Below are positions 6,626-8,549 of a stretch of 8,549 bases of DNA, in pieces. Positions within the stretch are counted from its first letter, which is position 1. Each line of letters starts with the position of its first letter. The stretch comes from Butyricicoccus_A sp964387535 (GTDB lineage: Bacteria; Bacillota; Clostridia; Oscillospirales; Butyricicoccaceae): the NCBI GenBank assembly GCA_964387535.1, contig CAYLXH010000098.1, positions 1-8,549 of the forward strand. Direction: 5' to 3'. The translations under genes and the position numbers were made by a program. The notes below the pieces were generated by a model, which had not been told where the DNA came from, made no database searches, and was given only the letters and a program-made list of their open reading frames with translations.

Positions 6626-6901
6626 TTAAAAATACGCTGCTCGAAGCAGAATCTCTGCAAGCCAAAGCACAGCAAACGCCAACAATACAGAAAAATCCAA
6701 CGGGCTATACTGCAGCGAGCGAAATCGGCTCAAAAAAGAACGGCATGGCCGAACCAGCGGCTCCGTACACATGTAAATAAAATCATAGAGACGCGACTGC
6801 TGTATCTGCGGAAACCACGACATCAGAGCCCGAATAATCAAAAGCCACTGAACCAATTGAATCGCAGACATGGCAAATCGAAAGATAAAATATGTCAACA
6901 T
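6626..6901 (-). CDS. yggT: YggT family small membrane protein (YlmG)
   Basis: This 91-residue membrane protein belongs to the YggT/YlmG family. It has two hydrophobic segments, at about residues 8-28 and 69-88, joined by a loop with the family signature IRALMSWFPQ, then TEPLVRPCRSFL and SPLDFSVLL. Its biochemical role is not settled; homologues are linked to membrane and division organisation, and the gene commonly follows sepF, as here. The start at 6901 is 14 bases behind the sepF stop. No Shine-Dalgarno is visible before it, so re-initiation by ribosomes finishing sepF is likely; an in-frame ATG ten codons in would cut into the first membrane segment and also lacks a site. A small inverted repeat (6637-6649) lies in its 3' end, upstream of the stronger hairpin. 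Confidence 0.92.
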   Translation of the reverse strand: MLTYFIFRFAMSAIQLVQWLLIIRALMSWFPQIQQSRLYDFIYMCTEPLVRPCRSFLSRFRSLQYSPLDFSVLLAFAVLWLAEILLRAAYF

Positions 6902-6915
6902 AACAACGTAATCAG

Positions 6916-7416
6916 TTAATCCGTAAAGCGAAGTCCATTGTTCTCCAACTCACTGATCAAATCCTCGCCAACAATTTCTACATTGTACGGAGTAATCAGA
7001 TAGGTATCTTTCGCGACACGCTTAATTTTTCCCTCAATCGCAAACGTAACACCACTCAAAAAGTCCAGCATGCGTGTTGCAACGTCTTTTTCCGTTGTTT
7101 CCAGGTTCAAAACAACCGTCATCTTGTTCTTTAAATGATCAGCAATGTCAACAACGCTGTTAAACTGCTCTGCTTTTACCAGAACAACCGCCAGCTTTGT
7201 CGTCGCACTGATATTCACCACCCGATCGTTGCGTGCGGTGCTCGATACCGATGTTGTCGTGTTGCGAACTGCAGGATTCGTCTGAGACGAATGCACCCGA
7301 GAAGACGCATACGGCGGCTCCGGTTCCTGTTCTGCCATCTCTTCTTCCGTCTCGTATTCGTACTCTTCTTCTTCCTCGCCAGTTACCCAAGACTTGAAGC
7401 TATCCAAAAAGCCCAT
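6916..7416 (-). CDS. sepF: Cell division protein SepF
   Basis: SepF binds the C-terminal tail of FtsZ and anchors the Z-ring to the membrane, where it also shapes septum growth. The protein is 166 residues. The N-terminus MGFLDSFKSWV is a plausible amphipathic membrane-binding helix. An acidic, low-complexity linker follows (about residues 14-60, with a run of glutamates and tyrosines, then Ser/Thr-rich). The globular SepF domain spans about 64-160: RVVNISATTKLAVVLVK, IADHLKNKMTVVLNLE, DVATRMLDFLSG and DTYLITPYNVEI. The start is fixed by GGGAGG at 7425-7430, eight bases before the ATG; the ten-codon extension to 7446 is rejected because it contains that site. It lies 36 bases after yggS. A division role is strongly supported by family and neighbours. 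Confidence 0.97.
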   Translation of the reverse strand: MGFLDSFKSWVTGEEEEEYEYETEEEMAEQEPEPPYASSRVHSSQTNPAVRNTTTSVSSTARNDRVVNISATTKLAVVLVKAEQFNSVVDIADHLKNKMTVVLNLETTEKDVATRMLDFLSGVTFAIEGKIKRVAKDTYLITPYNVEIVGEDLISELENNGLRFTD

Positions 7417-7452
7417 GTGGTTTTCCTCCCATATGAAATGAATCAATTCGAC

Positions 7453-8163
7453 TTAATAGTGACGGGCACCAAAAATCGTTGTACCCAGACGGACAATGTT
7501 TGCTCCACAGGAAATCGCAGCTTCAAAATCTGCACTCATGCCCATCGACAAATAGTCCATAGAAACATTATCGTATTTTTTTGTCGATATGTCAATAAAT
7601 AGTTGATGCATTCTAGCAAAATAATAGGTATTTTCTCTGTTTTCGTCAGGTTTTGGAGGAATCGCCATCAGTCCACGAATGCGAATACAATCCATCTGTG
7701 CAATTGCCTCAATGGCGTCAAAAACCTCATCCGGGTCAATGCCGAGCTTTGCCTCCTCCCGCCCGATGTTGATCTCCAGAAGTACATCCTGACACTGCCC
7801 AGCTTTTTTTGCCTCTTTGGAAATCACCGAGGCCAATTTCACCGAACTTACTGATTCAATCATGGAAACTTTCCCCATCAGGTACTTTACTTTGTTCGAC
7901 TGAAGTGTTCCAATAAAGTGCAGTGGGCAACCATCGTACGCATGCTCCTCGTACTTCCCAAGCAGCTCTTGCACACGATTTTCTCCACATACATCAATTC
8001 CCGCTCGAATTGCAGCCTGAACCCGCTCCGTATCGTTCATTTTTGTCGCCGCGACCAAGATAATCTCTTCCGGATTCCTCCCGGCTCGCCGCGCTGCCTC
8101 GGCAATGCGACGACGCGCCTGTGCCACATTATCCCCAATCAGCTTTTCTTCTTCGATCGTCAT
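7453..8163 (-). CDS. yggS: YggS family pyridoxal phosphate homeostasis protein
   Basis: This 236-residue protein is of the YggS/YlmE/PLPHP family, which binds pyridoxal 5'-phosphate in a single alanine-racemase-like barrel and controls its free level rather than catalysing a known reaction. The PLP lysine is Lys41 in LVAATKMND. Other conserved blocks are CGENRVQELLGK, HFIGTLQSNKVKYL, LLEINIGREEAKLGI, RGLMAIPP, and near the C-terminus LSMGMSADFEAAISCGANIVRLGTTIFG, given here as separate parts of the phosphate-binding region. The ATG overlaps the stop of the preceding HlyD-like gene as ATGA, with AAGAAGG eight bases upstream. Its place before sepF corresponds to ylmE in Bacillus subtilis. It is cytoplasmic, and its link with the division genes is by conserved position. 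Confidence 0.96.
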   Translation of the reverse strand: MTIEEEKLIGDNVAQARRRIAEAARRAGRNPEEIILVAATKMNDTERVQAAIRAGIDVCGENRVQELLGKYEEHAYDGCPLHFIGTLQSNKVKYLMGKVSMIESVSSVKLASVISKEAKKAGQCQDVLLEINIGREEAKLGIDPDEVFDAIEAIAQMDCIRIRGLMAIPPKPDENRENTYYFARMHQLFIDISTKKYDNVSMDYLSMGMSADFEAAISCGANIVRLGTTIFGARHY

Positions 8164-8549
8164 TTTACAACCTTCTTATCGTCAATATCTTTCGCATGTA
8201 CAATAATATCATCATTCACAACCAGTGAATTATCACCAATGACTCCCTGTTTCACAATATAGTACTCCGAACCCTTATACACTGGAACCACAGTCTTAAA
8301 ACTGGACACAGTATTGTTCAGAATATATACGCCGACGTCACCATCATCATTGACATGGATCGCATCCGTCGGAACTTTCAGCCCGGTGTACGACGCCAGT
8401 ACAATAGATCCAACCTCTTTTCGCTTGGAGATCAGATCCGAATTCATATCGTACGACCGAAACAACACCAGAACCTTGGCGGATTCTTCCTCCGGGCGAA
8501 TGGCATAAACCGAAGCCTTTCCATTATCGCTCGGCTGGGCAACCCGAAG
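8160..8549 (-). CDS. HlyD-like membrane-fusion/adaptor protein, C-terminal part
   Basis: Only the last 129 residues are in the window; the frame is open to the right edge, and the 5' part lies outside. The visible sequence has beta-rich features of HlyD-type periplasmic adaptor proteins: a segment with KRKEVGSIVLASYTGLKVPT, then AIHVNDDGDVGVYILNN, followed by VVPVYKGSEYYIVK and a final GDNSLVVNDDIIVHAKD. This pattern resembles the barrel and membrane-proximal domains by which such proteins end. Proteins annotated this way are often found directly before yggS-sepF in Clostridia; they lack an obvious transporter partner there. A GTG at 8468 is in frame but is internal, because coding continues upstream. 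It is translationally coupled to yggS through the ATGA overlap. The family call rests on pattern recognition of a fragment; function in this cluster is unknown. Confidence 0.65.
   Translation of the reverse strand, partial: LRVAQPSDNGKASVYAIRPEEESAKVLVLFRSYDMNSDLISKRKEVGSIVLASYTGLKVPTDAIHVNDDGDVGVYILNNTVSSFKTVVPVYKGSEYYIVKQGVIGDNSLVVNDDIIVHAKDIDDKKVVK

Noticed and set aside
6637..6649. CTGCT-TCG-AGCAG inverted repeat in the yggT 3' end
   Set aside because: Only five pairs, inside coding sequence; it may help the downstream hairpin but is too weak to call a terminator by itself.
6540..6665. N-terminal extension of DivIVA by 42-43 residues
   Set aside because: It reads back through the terminator-like hairpin into yggT; AGGAGG at 6543-6548 fixes the start downstream.
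1..8549. Search for CRISPR arrays, tRNA or rRNA genes, insertion sequences, phage or defence genes
   Set aside because: No regularly spaced repeats, cloverleaf sequences, transposase motifs or terminal inverted repeats were seen; the window is ordinary core chromosome.

Overview
The window looks like a chromosomal core region of a Gram-positive, Clostridia-type (Bacillota) bacterium. The reasons are the linked order of yggS, sepF, yggT, divIVA, ileS, lspA and an RluD-type pseudouridine synthase, strong AGGAGG-like ribosome binding sites, and a G+C content near one half by eye. An Oscillospirales-like gut anaerobe is my guess from codon style and protein flavour; a genus cannot be named from this sequence alone. 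All nine recognisable protein genes lie on the minus strand, so the region reads from base 8549 down to base 1. The window cuts the first and last gene.

In transcription order: the C-terminal end of an HlyD-like membrane-fusion protein (8160-8549) overlaps yggS (7453-8163) by 4 bases. sepF (6916-7416) and yggT (6626-6901) follow closely. A compact hairpin with a broken U-tract then separates yggT from divIVA (5841-6536). The ylmH gene that usually stands at this point is absent. A 111-base gap carrying an extended -10 promoter candidate, three inverted repeats and a T-box-like core leads into ileS (2931-5729). A second hairpin with a U-tract separates ileS from lspA (2380-2862). lspA overlaps rluD (1460-2383) by ATGA, and rluD overlaps a Cof-type HAD phosphatase (658-1473) by 14 bases. 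A truncated alpha/beta hydrolase (1-616) closes the window.

The genes form two functional groups. The first serves division and envelope organisation: SepF tethers FtsZ to the membrane, YggT is a small membrane protein of the same cluster, and DivIVA marks curved membrane and poles. YggS handles pyridoxal phosphate homeostasis. The second is housekeeping: isoleucyl-tRNA charging (IleS), signal peptide removal from lipoproteins (LspA) and 23S rRNA pseudouridylation (RluD). The HAD phosphatase and the hydrolase are passengers of unknown substrate.

I did not find a previously undescribed multi-gene system. The points most worth checking are the ileS leader, the non-canonical KMSKS loop of IleS (VMHKS), the hairpins that split the cluster into sub-operons, and the missing ylmH.
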